A stretch of 64,000 bases of DNA from Conoideocrella luteorostrata (lineage: Eukaryota > Ascomycota > Sordariomycetes > Hypocreales > Clavicipitaceae), in the NCBI GenBank assembly GCA_032433595.1, contig JASWJB010000151.1, forward strand, positions 1 to 64,000. The letters are read 5' to 3'. How positions within the stretch are numbered: position 1 is the stretch's first letter; each line of letters begins with the position of its first letter. Below the pieces are notes generated by a model. It saw nothing but the letters and a program-made list of their open reading frames with translations. It made no database searches and had not been told where the DNA came from. Below are positions 25,458 through 35,975 of the stretch, piece by piece. Made by a program: the position numbers and the translations under genes.

Positions 25458-26144
25458 TCATCTCCCTGGACTCAATGGCCTATTGAAGCCACCCTGCCGA
25501 TTCATATACTGCCTGTATTCCGTCTTCTTCTCCTTCCTCACGGCACTGGCGTTATTTCCAGCCACCTTCTTCCCCTTTGTTGTATTGAAACCCCCAAAAC
25601 CCATCATGGCTTGCATGGCTGCCATGTCGTCGTCGTCGTCGTCGTCGCCATGTGCACCACTGTCCTCGCCGATGCTATTCGTCATGGGTGTGTCAGGGCC
25701 TCTTGATTCGTGCGATGGTGACGGAGGACTACGTCGCCGAGCTGTAGATTGTTTTTGATTGGCATCCGAACGGGAGCGAGTTGGTAGAGAGGAGGGAGGC
25801 GGGCTGACGCTCCTGGGGGATGCGGAGCGACGAAAATCGGCATCTCTGTCATCGTAGCGGCGATCCCTATTTGTTTCATAGCCGCGGCCACGGCCACGGC
25901 CCCGACCCCGACCCTGATCACGATCACGGTCACGATCACGATCACGATTTCGGTGCCCGCCGTGGTCTCTTTGTCTTCTGTCGGGAGATCTGGAGCGGTT
26001 GTTGAGTCGTCTGTCGCGATCTTGCTCACGGGAGCGGGAGCGATACCGTGGACGGTCGTTGTCCCTGTCGCGGGGGCGGTTCGAGCGGTCTGAGTCGTTC
26101 CACATTTGGCGGGAGTCTGGGCGACGGGACCGTCGGTCGCTCAT
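25458..26144 (-). CDS. U4/U6.U5 tri-snRNP 27-kDa protein (SNRNP27 family)
   Basis: Single exon of 228 residues. The first 150 residues are an RS/RD-type low-complexity region ([10 protein letters not shown] and similar), as in human SNRNP27. The conserved part is the last 60 residues, with [21 protein letters not shown], then [28 protein letters not shown]. This is the diagnostic SNRNP27 core, a component of the spliceosomal tri-snRNP. The short acidic run DDDDDDD before it is encoded by a GTC/GAC repeat. The family is well known; the specific role in this fungus is inferred from homology. Confidence 0.9.
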   Translation of the reverse strand: MSDRRSRRPDSRQMWNDSDRSNRPRDRDNDRPRYRSRSREQDRDRRLNNRSRSPDRRQRDHGGHRNRDRDRDRDRDQGRGRGRGRGRGYETNRDRRYDDRDADFRRSASPRSVSPPPSSLPTRSRSDANQKQSTARRRSPPSPSHESRGPDTPMTNSIGEDSGAHGDDDDDDDMAAMQAMMGFGGFNTTKGKKVAGNNASAVRKEKKTEYRQYMNRQGGFNRPLSPGR

Positions 26145-26661
26145 TTTGAAGGGGTGGGGGGGTGATGCGAGATGCTTTTAATGATTGCGTGTAGGGGAAG
26201 CTACAGAGTTACTGGTGTTGAGTGGAAAGCATGGAGAATGTGGTATCAGGCTGAAGGTCAAAGAATTCAAAGTAATGAGCGTTTCAAGTGGAGACTATCT
26301 AACTAACTGCAGAGCAAGGCTGGGGGGGGGGGGGGGGGGTGGGCGTGGGTGTGCGGCAGACAGAGACAGACCAGGCGGCCAGCCGTTGCTTGCTGCTGTG
26401 GCAAGTGGCCGCTGCCCTTGGATCGATCCCCTGGATTGCCGAGGACACGCCCCAAGCTCAACCAGGCACAGTGGGAGTGGGGAGGGGGTGAATGCTGCGA
26501 CTACGTCAGCCTTGCATGTCCCGCACCCTCCAATTCACTCCTAACGTGGCCTCAGGAGGCCTGTTTACAACCAGCACCTCGTCGGTGAACCGGCAAACTT
26601 GACATCTCGTAAAGCTTTCCTAACCTCATGAGTATTGAGCCGGCTGCAATACTTTGACGCA
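26145..26661. other. Bidirectional promoter region with an 18-G run
   Basis: Short intergenic region between SNRNP27 (minus) and glucosidase I (plus). It holds an uninterrupted G18 run at 26322-26339 followed by more G-rich sequence to about 26355. No coding frame is convincing. Confidence 0.6.
26322..26339 (+). repeat. Poly-G homopolymer, 18 bases
   Basis: Eighteen consecutive G on the plus strand, then TGGGCGTGGG. Such a run can form a G-quadruplex and is also a common site of length error in assemblies. Confidence 0.9.
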
Positions 26662-29234
26662 ATGGCCGGATTCGCTCAATTGCTAACGGCAGCGGTCCTG
26701 GCCACTACTGGCGCAACTGCGACTGGCGATGCGTCGGTCCTTACCAGCGAAATCGGTCGTCAGAACAACCAAAGCTTACTATGGGGTCCTTACAAACCTA
26801 ACTTGTATTTTGGCGTGCGACCCAGACTGCCGCAGAGCTTGTGGACGGGTTTGATGTGGGGGAGAATGGAAGGATACAATGACGTTAAAGATGGTAAGGC
26901 AAAATACTGAAGAAAGTGAATAAGGCAACGGTTTCTGACAGCGAGCTCAGGCTTGCGATACACCTGCGAGCAAGGCGAAGATATTCACGGCTATGGTTGG
27001 GATGAGTACGATGCACGAACCGGTGGCGTTCAGACGATCCACGATGAAGGAAACAAGATTGATATTACTACGTCGTTCGTAAAATTTCCGGGGGGAGCCC
27101 ACGGCGGCAGCTGGGCAGCTCGCATCAAGGGCCAGCCACATGAGAATGCGCCAAAGAATAGCAAGACTGCAGTGTATTACTATCTTGCGCATGAGGGTTC
27201 CGGCCTTCTCGAGCCTAATGGCGAAGGAACCGAACTCGGATTCAAGGGCGATATTTTCTTTACTGGCCAGTCAGAGTCGTTGGGGGAGTACAAGCTTGTT
27301 TTCGCCGAGGGCAAGGGCAACTACCCCAGCAGCCAGCATGAGATATCCAGCAAGCGACCTGGCGATGTGACGCTGGTCAGCAGTGGCAACTTTACCGACG
27401 ACGTCATTTGGCAGGCAAAGCCTTTACTGTTCCAGCAAATGCAGGCGGCTGCTGTGGTTGTGCAAGACGAGTATGGTCTGGAGAACCCTCCCCCCGCGTG
27501 GCAGGTGTATCGTATGCCGCACCAACCTGGCAAGGGCAACTCACAAATCATACAAAGAACATACGAAGGTCCTTTTGAGTTTGACGTCATTTTCTCGTCA
27601 GGTTCGGCTGGGAAGGAATTGACCACAAAGGACGTCACAAAAGCTATTGAAACAACCGCTAGCTCGTTCTCTGAACGGTTTGCAAACATTTTCGATCTCA
27701 AGGCGCCGTTCACAGCAGACAAGTATCAACAGTTTGGGAAGAGCATGTTCTCGAACCTGCTTGGAGGCGTGGGATACTTTCACGGCCGACAGCTGATAGA
27801 TCGATCATATGCGTCGGAGTATGACGAGGAGAGCGAAAGCTTTTGGCAAGAGGCGGCCGCGGCCAGGGAACGTAAGCAGCAACAACTCGAGGGCCCTTAC
27901 GAACTATTCACTAGCGTGCCGTCCCGTCCGTTCTTTCCACGGGGGTTCCTTTGGGACGAGGGCTTCCACCTCGCTCCCATTGCTGACTGGGACATTGACC
28001 TAACGCTAGATATCATTAAGAGCTGGTATAACACCATGGATGATGACGGCTGGATTCCGCGAGAGCAGATCCTCGGCCCCGAAGCTCGTACCAAGGTCCC
28101 CGAAGAGTTTCAGGTTCAGTACCCACACTATGCTAATCCTCCCACACTGTTCCTCGTCATGGAAGACTTCATGGAACGTCTCCGCAAGACCAATGGCACC
28201 CAGCCTTCTGGTAAAGAGAGCCTGTCCCAAGGTCACCGTAGCCCGTTACACACGGCGCATCTGGATAATTATGAACTGGGAAGAGACTACCTGCGGAAGA
28301 TGTATCCTCTCCTACGACGGCAATACGACTGGTTCCGCAAGACGCAGCGCGGAGATATCAAGGGGTATGATCGGGAGGCGTATTCGTCAAAAGAAGGCTA
28401 CCGGTGGCGAGGAAGAACTGAGACACACATTCTTACCAGCGGTCTTGACGACTACCCTCGCCCCCAGCCACCTCACCCGGGTGAGCTGCACGTAGATCTC
28501 ATGTCGTGGGTAGGACTGATGACGAAGTCGTTGAAGAACATTGCAGATGCTCTTGGGCTAGAGGAAGATGTCGCCGAGCTTGGCAAGAGTCTCGATGCCA
28601 TCGAGCACAACCTCAACGACCTTCACTGGTCGGAGAAGGATGGATGCTACTGTGACGCCACTATCGATGCCTTCGAGGAGCATCAGCTAGTTTGCCACAA
28701 GGGCTATGTGTCCCTGTTCCCGTTCATGGTTGGCCTGCTCAAGCCGAACGACCCAAAAGTCGGTAAGACGCTTGATCTCATTGCCGACGAGGAGCAGCTC
28801 TGGAGCCCCCACGGCATCCGCAGTCTCAGCAAGCAGGACGAACACTATGGAACCGGCGAGAACTACTGGCGCAGCCCAGTCTGGATGCCTATGAACTACA
28901 TGGTAGTCAAGCAGCTGCAGGTAAGACTTACTGGGCAAGATGACAACTCGGATATAGGCGTCGCCGGCTAACTGGAAAAAAAAAAAATTTACAGACTCTC
29001 GGTAAGCAAGAAGGGCCATACCGAAACAAGGCGCGGGACGTGTACACAAAGTTGCGTACGAATCTCGTCGAAACTGTCTACACGAGCTGGAAAGAGACAG
29101 GATTCGCGTGGGAGCAGTACAATCCTGAGACCGGAGCTGGGCAGCGAACGCAACACTTTACGGGCTGGACGAGTTTAGTAGTCAAGATTATGGCCATGGA
29201 AGATTTCTCGGCGCATTCCAGGGACGAGCTATAA
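26662..29234 (+). CDS. ER mannosyl-oligosaccharide glucosidase I (GH63)
   Basis: Exons 26662-26893, 26951-28920 and 28995-29234 give 813 residues. An N-terminal hydrophobic segment (MAGFAQLLTAAVLATTGATA) acts as signal or anchor. Family marks are SLLWGPYKPNLYFGVRPR with GLMW close behind, then RPFFPRGFLWDEGFHL and IIKSWYNTMDDDGWIPREQILG, and ILTSGLDDYPRPQPPHPGELHVDL. The enzyme, known as Cwh41 in yeast, removes the outermost glucose from N-glycans (Glc3Man9GlcNAc2) in the ER lumen, the first trimming step in glycoprotein folding control. The last intron (28921-28994) has a long A-run before its ACAG acceptor, and splicing restores TLGKQEGPYRNKARDVYTKLR. Length and ends match the family. Confidence 0.94.
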
Positions 29235-30404
29235 ATGATCAATCTTGTTGGGGGGGAGGGATAGGAGGAAAAATAGGCATCTTTAGACGAGAGTACAGCC
29301 AGCGTAGGTTGCAGTGAGATAATGAACAAGGGGGGGTTGGTCAACAAGATTGACCAGGTTTGACAAAACCCGGAGCAACACGCCTGATTTGTTCCTTTGC
29401 CGAGCCGCCATGTATTCGTAATAAGAACCGGTACCAGCACAGAGCACCAGTACCACATCAATTGTGACAGTCTTTTTGGGGGCGGCGCACCAGAAACCTC
29501 CACCAATTGCTGACACAACCCCGGCTCGTCGCCAAGACAAAGCCAGGCACCCACCCATCCTTCCCATCCACGTTGTCATCTGGAATCATCTCGAGTCATC
29601 TGGAAATATCGCCCTGCCATGCCAACCTCGAATTGGGGGTAACTGGTCCGAAGCACAGCACCCAGGGGGTTTGCCTCGCGTGGCATGCACTGTAACGCGG
29701 CAACATGGCCCCCCTCCCCCATCAACCCCCCGGCCTGGCCGATATGAATAAGGGCTGCAGTTCATCGAGCTGACAGGTTCAGGATGTCTCGGGATCTTGA
29801 TGCCACGTTTTGTGTAACTTTGCTGACTTGACGAGCGAGTCACCCTCTCAGCCTCTGAGCAAAGGAGTTTTTGCGCTCGTTCATTTCGGGCCGTTCGTTT
29901 ATTAAGTTGCATGTTGCATGCCGGACGATGCAAGCCACTGCTCCACGGAGTAATACAACAACGGCGGCGCTCGCGTGGTTGGGTTTCCGGGTTCCCGAGT
30001 CTCCGGCAGGGTCCCCGGCCTCCCCTACAGCCTCCCCTACCAGCAGTTAGTCAGCTAGTTAGTTAGTTGCTCCCAGGGTTACGCGTTTCCGCATTTCCCG
30101 CCGCATTAACGGCTCTTGTTTCGAATCGAGCCAACTGCGTCTGTATCTAGTGTGGTAATATTTATATTACTGCCGGAAGAAACCAGGAAACACGCCTGTG
30201 TGGTTCGTTTAGGGTCCGCAATTCCCGGGGATTCGGGCCAGGGCGGGCTGCCAGCCAGTTGACTAGTTAGCTTGATTCTATTTTGGTCGGGGGCGCAGTT
30301 GCCGTTGCAGGTATCGTCGCAGTGGCAGTTTGGCGGCCATGGGACATGGGACCAGGGACCACAAGGGCTGATGTTATTTGGTTCCGGGCACTCTCGCTAT
30401 GCAG

Positions 30405-30474
30405 GCACGCCGCACACCGCACACCGCACGCCGCACACGCGCAAGGCACAAGGCACGGGACACGGGGCACAAGG
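30405..30474 (+). repeat. Degenerate GCACACC/GGCACAA tandem tract
   Basis: A run of C/A/G-only units (GCACGCC, GCACACC, GGCACAA and similar) with few T, lying in intergenic DNA. Confidence 0.6.
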
Positions 30475-30988
30475 CGTATTGCGGATGACGGTTATCGGCA
30501 GCGATGCTATACGACAGCGCCATGGACCTGCGGACGTGGACCACGGAGCGGGACGGGTGTTGAGGTTGGACGTGAGCAAGGACGACGTGACGTGTGATAA
30601 ATTTACTTGAAACTGCCGAGTATGTCAGCAAAAAAGCAATATTTTCCTTTCGATTTTAGGAAGTATCCGGAAAATGCAACGTAGTTCGAGAATGAAGCGC
30701 AGCGCCTTGCATGGCGACCAGTGATGCCCGGAAATGATGGCTGGAAACGGCATGACGGAGCGCCGCGCTGCGACTCGGTCATATTGGTGATACGCAAGCA
30801 GGGCAAGCAGGGCTGGGCATTGCTGGCAGCAGCCGTGGGAGGCGAAAAGCCAATGCCAGTGCCAAGTGCCAATGCTGGCGCAATGGTAGCGAATGGGGGA
30901 CACAGACTGGCTCTATGGAGCTAGATGTGAGATTGGGGCGGCAGGCTGACACTGGCAGCGGCGTCGGCAGGTGCAACCAGCAGCATCA

Positions 30989-31030
30989 GAGACTCAGAGA
31001 CGCAGAGACGCAGAGACGCAGCAGCAGCAG
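30989..31030 (+). repeat. GAGACGCA tandem repeat running into GCA triplets
   Basis: Three to four copies of an 8-nt unit GAGACGCA followed by (GCA)4; a TACTCCGTA motif starts at the next base. Confidence 0.75.
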
Positions 31031-31314
31031 TACTCCGTAAAGCACGGTGAGATAAGCAGACGCAATGACCATGACTGACCACGCACAACACCCACCCAGT
31101 CAGTGTACGTGAGCCCGCGGGTTTCCCCTGGGGCGACCAACATTCGGGTTTTGGGGGCCGAGGGGCGGCCAGGACGACCATTTTGGGCTCAGCCCTACGG
31201 GTGACTAATATAGCCGTTTCGGCAAAGACGGTCTGGCGGTGCAGGTGAGGATGATGACGGTGAGCGGGCCGTCCAACTGGTGGAATGTTCTACGAACAGG
31301 GGCGTGGTGGGTGG

Positions 31315-31341
31315 ATGATGGATGGATGGATGGATGGATGG
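31315..31341 (+). repeat. (GATG)n tetranucleotide repeat
   Basis: About six copies of GATG in succession. Confidence 0.85.
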
Positions 31342-31403
31342 CAGGATGAGTCTTGCTTAGGCTATCTCGCTAACTAGGCTGCTGCCAGGAAGGAAAAGAG
31401 GAC

Positions 31404-31430
31404 GCTTTGCTTTGCTTTGCTTTGCTTTGC
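31404..31430 (+). repeat. (GCTTT)5 pentanucleotide repeat
   Basis: Five exact copies of GCTTT, then GC; a sixth, altered copy follows (ACGCTTTGG). Confidence 0.9.
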
Positions 31431-31549
31431 TACGCTTTGGGGGCCGCAGGATTTTGGGGGTTCTGGTTCGTTCGTTGGTTCGCGGTGAGATGAGGCAGAC
31501 AGCGATGCCTGGCGATGACTGGCGATGCCTGGCGATGGCGCAGCTGGCA

Positions 31550-31557
31550 TATATAAA
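31550..31557 (+). promoter_or_regulatory. TATA box of the 36-codon gene
   Basis: TATATAAA stands about 290 bases before the ATG at 31841, followed within 20-40 bases by a pyrimidine tract (TTTTCTTTTTTTTTC) typical of strong fungal core promoters. A TTTTTTTTAG at its end could also be the acceptor of a leader intron. Confidence 0.5.
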
Positions 31558-31840
31558 TACGTTGACGATCTTTTCTTTTTTTTTCTTTTTTTTAGGAGAC
31601 ACTATTATCTGAGACAACACAAGACACTGGACAATCTGTACCATCAAAGACATTCTCCTGCTACTTCTTCTTCCAGCGCAAGCAACACTCGTCACCTGCT
31701 TACACCGCAACCGCACACTGCCACACCACACGTCAGAACCACAATCCTCCAAGCACACCTTGAAAAATCACACGCAAACCTGTTCCTAAGGAAAAACAAA
31801 AAAACAAAAACCAACAACCAACAACCGCAAATCATTTGCA

Positions 31841-31951
31841 ATGGCCTCATCCCTCAACTACGACGAGCTCGTCAACTCCGGCCGCTCAGGCTACAACATT
31901 GTCAGTGGCGCACCCGGCACACAGCCCGCCGATGACAAGGATCGTCGTTGA
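31841..31951 (+). CDS. 36-residue hypothetical protein
   Basis: ATG GCC TCA TCC opens a 36-codon frame ending in TGA, encoding MASSLNYDELVNSGRSGYN and then IVSGAPGTQPADDKDRR. Support comes from composition: most codons end in C or G (CTC, AAC, TAC, GAC, GAG, GTC, TCC), the pattern of highly expressed fungal genes. The ATG follows an A-rich unstructured leader (CAAATCATTTGCAATGG), and a TATA box lies upstream. The peptide is soluble, polar and likely disordered. No function is recognised. No intron is apparent, so it seems complete. Confidence 0.6.
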   Translation: MASSLNYDELVNSGRSGYNIVSGAPGTQPADDKDRR

Positions 31952-32570
31952 AGAAAGCAACCCCCCCTCCTTTTCCATCGGCTGGGTTTTGGTTTCGCCA
32001 CGTGTGGCAACTCTGTACAACATACAACAACATGTAGCATACAGCATACAGCATAACAACTTTTCCTTTCTTGTCAATACACACCACACCGCCTCTGTCA
32101 TTGTTCAACAAGCATGCCAGGCGGCTGGTGATCTCAATGCATTAGAATGGCGCATCAATTAAAAAAAAAATAGACTCGGTTGCGGCCCGCCTGAGGGCCT
32201 GGGGACTTAGACGGAGGATCAACACACCTGGGGAATTTTACATTGGGCATGGGTCATGGGACATTATAGGGTTTTCCCCCGCGGGACATTATAGACATTG
32301 TGGGATGAAGATGGTGGATACGGGGAATGGGCGCTTTTTTTACTTTCTTGTGTTGATATTTTCATGTCATTCCTTTGTGTCTTTCGTTCCTCTCTCATTT
32401 GCACTCACACACACACACTCTCTCTAACCTTATTATAGAAGGATTTATATTACATCGTGTTGTGCACATACACGAGCACTCCAACACTTGCTTGATCCTG
32501 ACTTGGCTTGCCTTTTACATCGTGACTGCCGCCGGGTACGCTTACGGCGTACAGAAAGACCAGCATGGAT
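31952..32570. other. 3' region of the 36-codon gene and convergent 3' end of MSS1
   Basis: No gene. Contains an A10 run (32161-32170), a duplicated CGGGACATTATAG/GGGACATTATAG pair near 32258-32295 and a (CA)n-(CT)n tract near 32405-32425. Confidence 0.5.
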
Positions 32571-34389
32571 TTATTTGCCCACACAAAACCTGGGCTCGTC
32601 AGCATGCGATCAACATAGAATATTCCTCCGGGAAACACGGGGGGAGGGAAGGGGGGACCTACTTTTCAAACACCACCCCCAGCACATCCTCTACATCCCC
32701 TGCCTCGCCCTTGCCCGTGATCCGCGCCAAGCAATTGGCCGCGTACCTCAAATACTCAGCCGCCAGAACAGTGTCAGCATCGACCCCTTCCCCTGCTGGC
32801 TGAGCCTCGTCCATAAAGTCCTCTAGATGATGCCGGCATTTCGCGAGCAACTGCCGCTGCCGTTCCGTCACGCCCAGCAGGTCCCGCATTTCCGGGGGCA
32901 CGTCTGTCATTCCGGAAAAGCAAGCAACCAGTGCGTCCACGACGTCCTGTATGCCGTTTTCGCCGGCTGCGATGTCTGCTCTGCAGGAGGTGCAGACCGG
33001 TGAGGACGCAGCGAGCTCGGGATACTCGCTGCGAACGAGTTGGCGGAACTGTTGGAGCAGGCTGGAAAAGGTTTCGTCGTCAACTGCATCGCGTTTGTTG
33101 ATCACCACCAGGGCCGCCTGTGCATTTGTGGCGAGGGCCAGCGTTTCTTTGTCAAAGTGAATGAAAGCTTCTCCGGAAGGATTGCTCTCCACGGACGCCA
33201 GGACAACCACAATATCCGACTCCTGGGCCTTTTTCCTGGCCCTTCGGATGCCTTCCTCTTCGACGGCACCGATGTCCTCATCTTCGGCCCCGCTCCTGGA
33301 TCGAAAGCCGGCTGTGTCGGCAAACGAGCACAGATATCCGCGGATGTCAAGGCTTGCCTCCACGAGATCCCTTGTCGTGCCGGCCTCGCTGGAAACGATG
33401 GACGCCTCGCGCCCGACAATGATATTCATGAGCGAGCTCTTCCCCACGTTTGGCGGGCCCACCAGCGCAACGCGGATGCCGTTTCGGAGCAGTTCGCTCC
33501 TCTGCCCTCCCATCTCGTGAAGGTGAATCCCCTCAAGGATCTTGGCTATCTGCCGCGCTACATTCTGCAGCAGCTCCGACTGCGACTCATCGAAGTGCTG
33601 GTCTTCCGAGAAGTCGATAAGCGCCTCGATTTCACCCCGTGCTTGGAGGAGTTGCTCTCTCCAGTCCTCGTAGGTCCGGCCCAGCGCTCCGGAGTTCCCG
33701 CGCACGGCTGCCCGGCGCTGCTGCTCGGTCTCGGCGTCAAGTGTGTCGCTTAGCGACTCGATTTGCGCGAGGTCTAGACGGTTGTGTATGAAGGCGCGCT
33801 TGGTGAACTCGCCGGGCTCGGCGTAGCGGGTTCGCGTGGTGGTTTGGCACTTGGGTATGGCGCTGAGGACAGCCTTGACGGTGGCTGGGCCGCCGTGGAC
33901 GTGGAGTTCCAGCACGTCCTCGCCGGTAACGGTTTTGGGGGACGGAAAGTACAGGATGAGGGCATCGGAGTCCAGAACGTTGGCCTCAGGGCTACAGTCC
34001 GGGTGCAAGAGTGTGCGTACGGTGGCACGTCTGGGTTGGGGGGTAGATGCATTGGGACACAATGCCTGATAGATCTGTGATTTTGGTCAGTTGCGTTTCA
34101 TGTACTTGGTGACGTTGGGACGTTGTACCTGGAGACACGACGGACCAGATATGCGGATTACCGCAATGCCGGCTCGCCCTTGGGCTGTGGACAGGGCATA
34201 TATGGTGTCTCCAATAGCTGGGAAGCTCGCTGGGCCATGGCCTTGGCGATAGGTGGCGCTACGGGTGAGAGGTTGGAGGAATTGCGCACACGCACGTTGG
34301 TTACTGCTTCGCCCACACCATGGCAAAGCGCAAGTCAGTCTGTATGGCCTGATACGTATGCCCCTGCTAAGCAAGCTACGTTTGAGCAT
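32571..34389 (-). CDS. MSS1: Mitochondrial tRNA modification GTPase (MnmE/Mss1/GTPBP3)
   Basis: Minus-strand exons 34129-34389, 32663-34074 and 32571-32589 encode 563 residues. The basic N-terminus (MLKRSLLSRGIRIRPYR) looks like a mitochondrial presequence. The N-domain has DTIYALSTAQGRAGIAVIRISG. The embedded G domain (from about residue 290) shows GPPNVGKSS (G1), AGTTRD (G2), DTAG (G3) and NKRD (G4). The last, 19-nt exon completes the tail FCVGK, the family's C-x-G-K motif whose cysteine is needed for catalysis. Without the 73-nt intron (32590-32662, GTAGGT...CCCAG) the protein would end before that motif. The enzyme, with Mto1/GidA, adds the C5 carboxymethylaminomethyl (or taurinomethyl) group to wobble U34 of mitochondrial tRNAs. 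Confidence 0.93.
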
Positions 34390-35975
34390 CGGCGTTGCGC
34401 AGGTTAATCAGCGAGAACGAGTGAGATGTGTTGTGAAGCGTGAGCCGACAACGAAAAGTAGATGAAGATGCTGGTGAGGTTTCGTCTGGAACTTGATTGT
34501 ATAGGGGCTGTAAGAGCTGTGGTGGGGCTTCAGACGTAGTGGATGGATGTTGATGACCTGTGGGTTCCCTGTCCTCTGGGGGTCAGTGGATGGATAGGTG
34601 CAATTCGTGCTTATGACTATGCCAAGCCAGCCAACCAGCCAGCCAGGTGTCGACTAGATGAGACGGACTTTCTTTTATTTGCAACGTTTAATTTCAATCA
34701 TTTTCATTTCATTTTCATTTCCATAGTGTGTTGAACACAGCCTGCTCATGTTGACTCCTGTTTTCAATATTCATCTTCCCGGGTAAGCCACCAGCCTAGT
34801 TACTCTGTTCACGATTTAGCCCCGGAAGAAGTTTCCCAGGAATCGGCCAGCTTTTCACCTCCCTCACGAGAAATGGAGCTGTAATAGCTGGCACGTACTC
34901 CCCTGATATTTCTATGCCCAAGCAGACGAGACCGGTGTTCTGGTAATTCAGCAGGACTGGCCCGGCCCCGCTCCAGCTAGGTAATGTCCGCTCTTGACGC
35001 CCAGGTAGGCGTATGAGGGCCAGTCGAGAGGAAATGAGACGTTGCAAGTTGTCACTGACGGAAAGGATATGGAGTTTTGCAGAGCCCAAACAAAAGTTTT
35101 AAAGATATCCTTTCTGCTTGATGAGTCTATGCAAGCTTGTGAGAAAAAGATGCGTGACCTTAGCTTTGTGAGAGCGGAGGGGGTTGTCGCTAGGGCAGCT
35201 TAGAGAGGTTCTAACGTTTGTGTTTGCAAACAATAAAAAAAAAGGAAACGAAAAAAAAAGTAACCAGCAAAGAGATGCCTCACGAGCGAATTTAGACAAC
35301 GGTAAACTATCGCTCTGTCATTGAAGGGCTTCCAAAACGTGCCACGAAGTAGTCGGATGGCGGCTTTCATCAATTGATAGGGTAGCAGTGGCAGTATTGG
35401 CCGAGTCGGGAAGAGGGAAGAAACACCTGCAGGCTCTGGGACTAACATGCCCCGTCCAGCTTACGCCATTTGAGGATGCAATCTTGGAAAATCCCATGGA
35501 CTGGCACTGACAGCAAGAGTAATTGGTATTATCAACCGTTGGAAGTGTGTCCAATGGGGAAGTATTGTGGCGGCGCGGCTGCATTAAATGCCGTAAATGC
35601 ACCACTCTGCGCAGCAACTTCGTGATGACACTCATGGTCTACGATTGAGGCGCCTTGCTTATTTATAAATGAATGTCCCATTCCCATTTCCCGTAAATGT
35701 AATTAATGGCGAGTGTTCGTGCCCACTGCTAGCTACTGCTTGACAAGAGGACACATGAAAGAGGCAGGCGGTGAGACGGGGTATCCACGGAATCCACACC
35801 AGCCGCCGTGACAGCTTGTGCGACGACGACGAAGCTTGGGTTGCCTGGCCTGCATCAACACCTACCTACTACCAGCACCCCATTCAACGCTCGGCTTTCT
35901 CGATCAGTTGCATCCTCCATAAACCCACACTCACTCTCCCAGTGCAACAGATCGAGTATTCCCAGCTAGCCCATC
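34390..35975. other. Divergent intergenic region between MSS1 and PRE5
   Basis: No gene I can support. Two minus-strand frames (34796-35089, 35318-35635) have mildly coding-like composition but no domain or matching splice sites. AT runs occur near 35230-35262. Confidence 0.45.

Larger units (their letters stand above)
29235..31840. other. Repeat-rich intergenic region and 5' leader of the 36-codon gene
   Basis: No supportable gene over 2.6 kb. It is unusually rich in short repeats: CAC/CGC-rich (30405-30474), GACGCAGA (30989-31030), GATG (31315-31341), GCTTT (31404-31430) and an 11-nt GGCGATG unit repeated about four times near 31502-31540. The final 280 bases are promoter and leader of the next gene, with a TATA box, a CT-rich tract and an A/C-rich leader. 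Confidence 0.6.

Noticed and set aside
25860..25980. GATCACGATCACG-type repeats, considered as a CRISPR-like or operator array
   Set aside because: They encode the Arg-Asp dipeptides of SNRNP27 and need no other explanation.
34796..35635. Two minus-strand frames (97 and 105 codons) between MSS1 and PRE5
   Set aside because: Mildly coding-like, but no family is recognised, no consistent splice joins the two, and repeats and A-runs lie between them.
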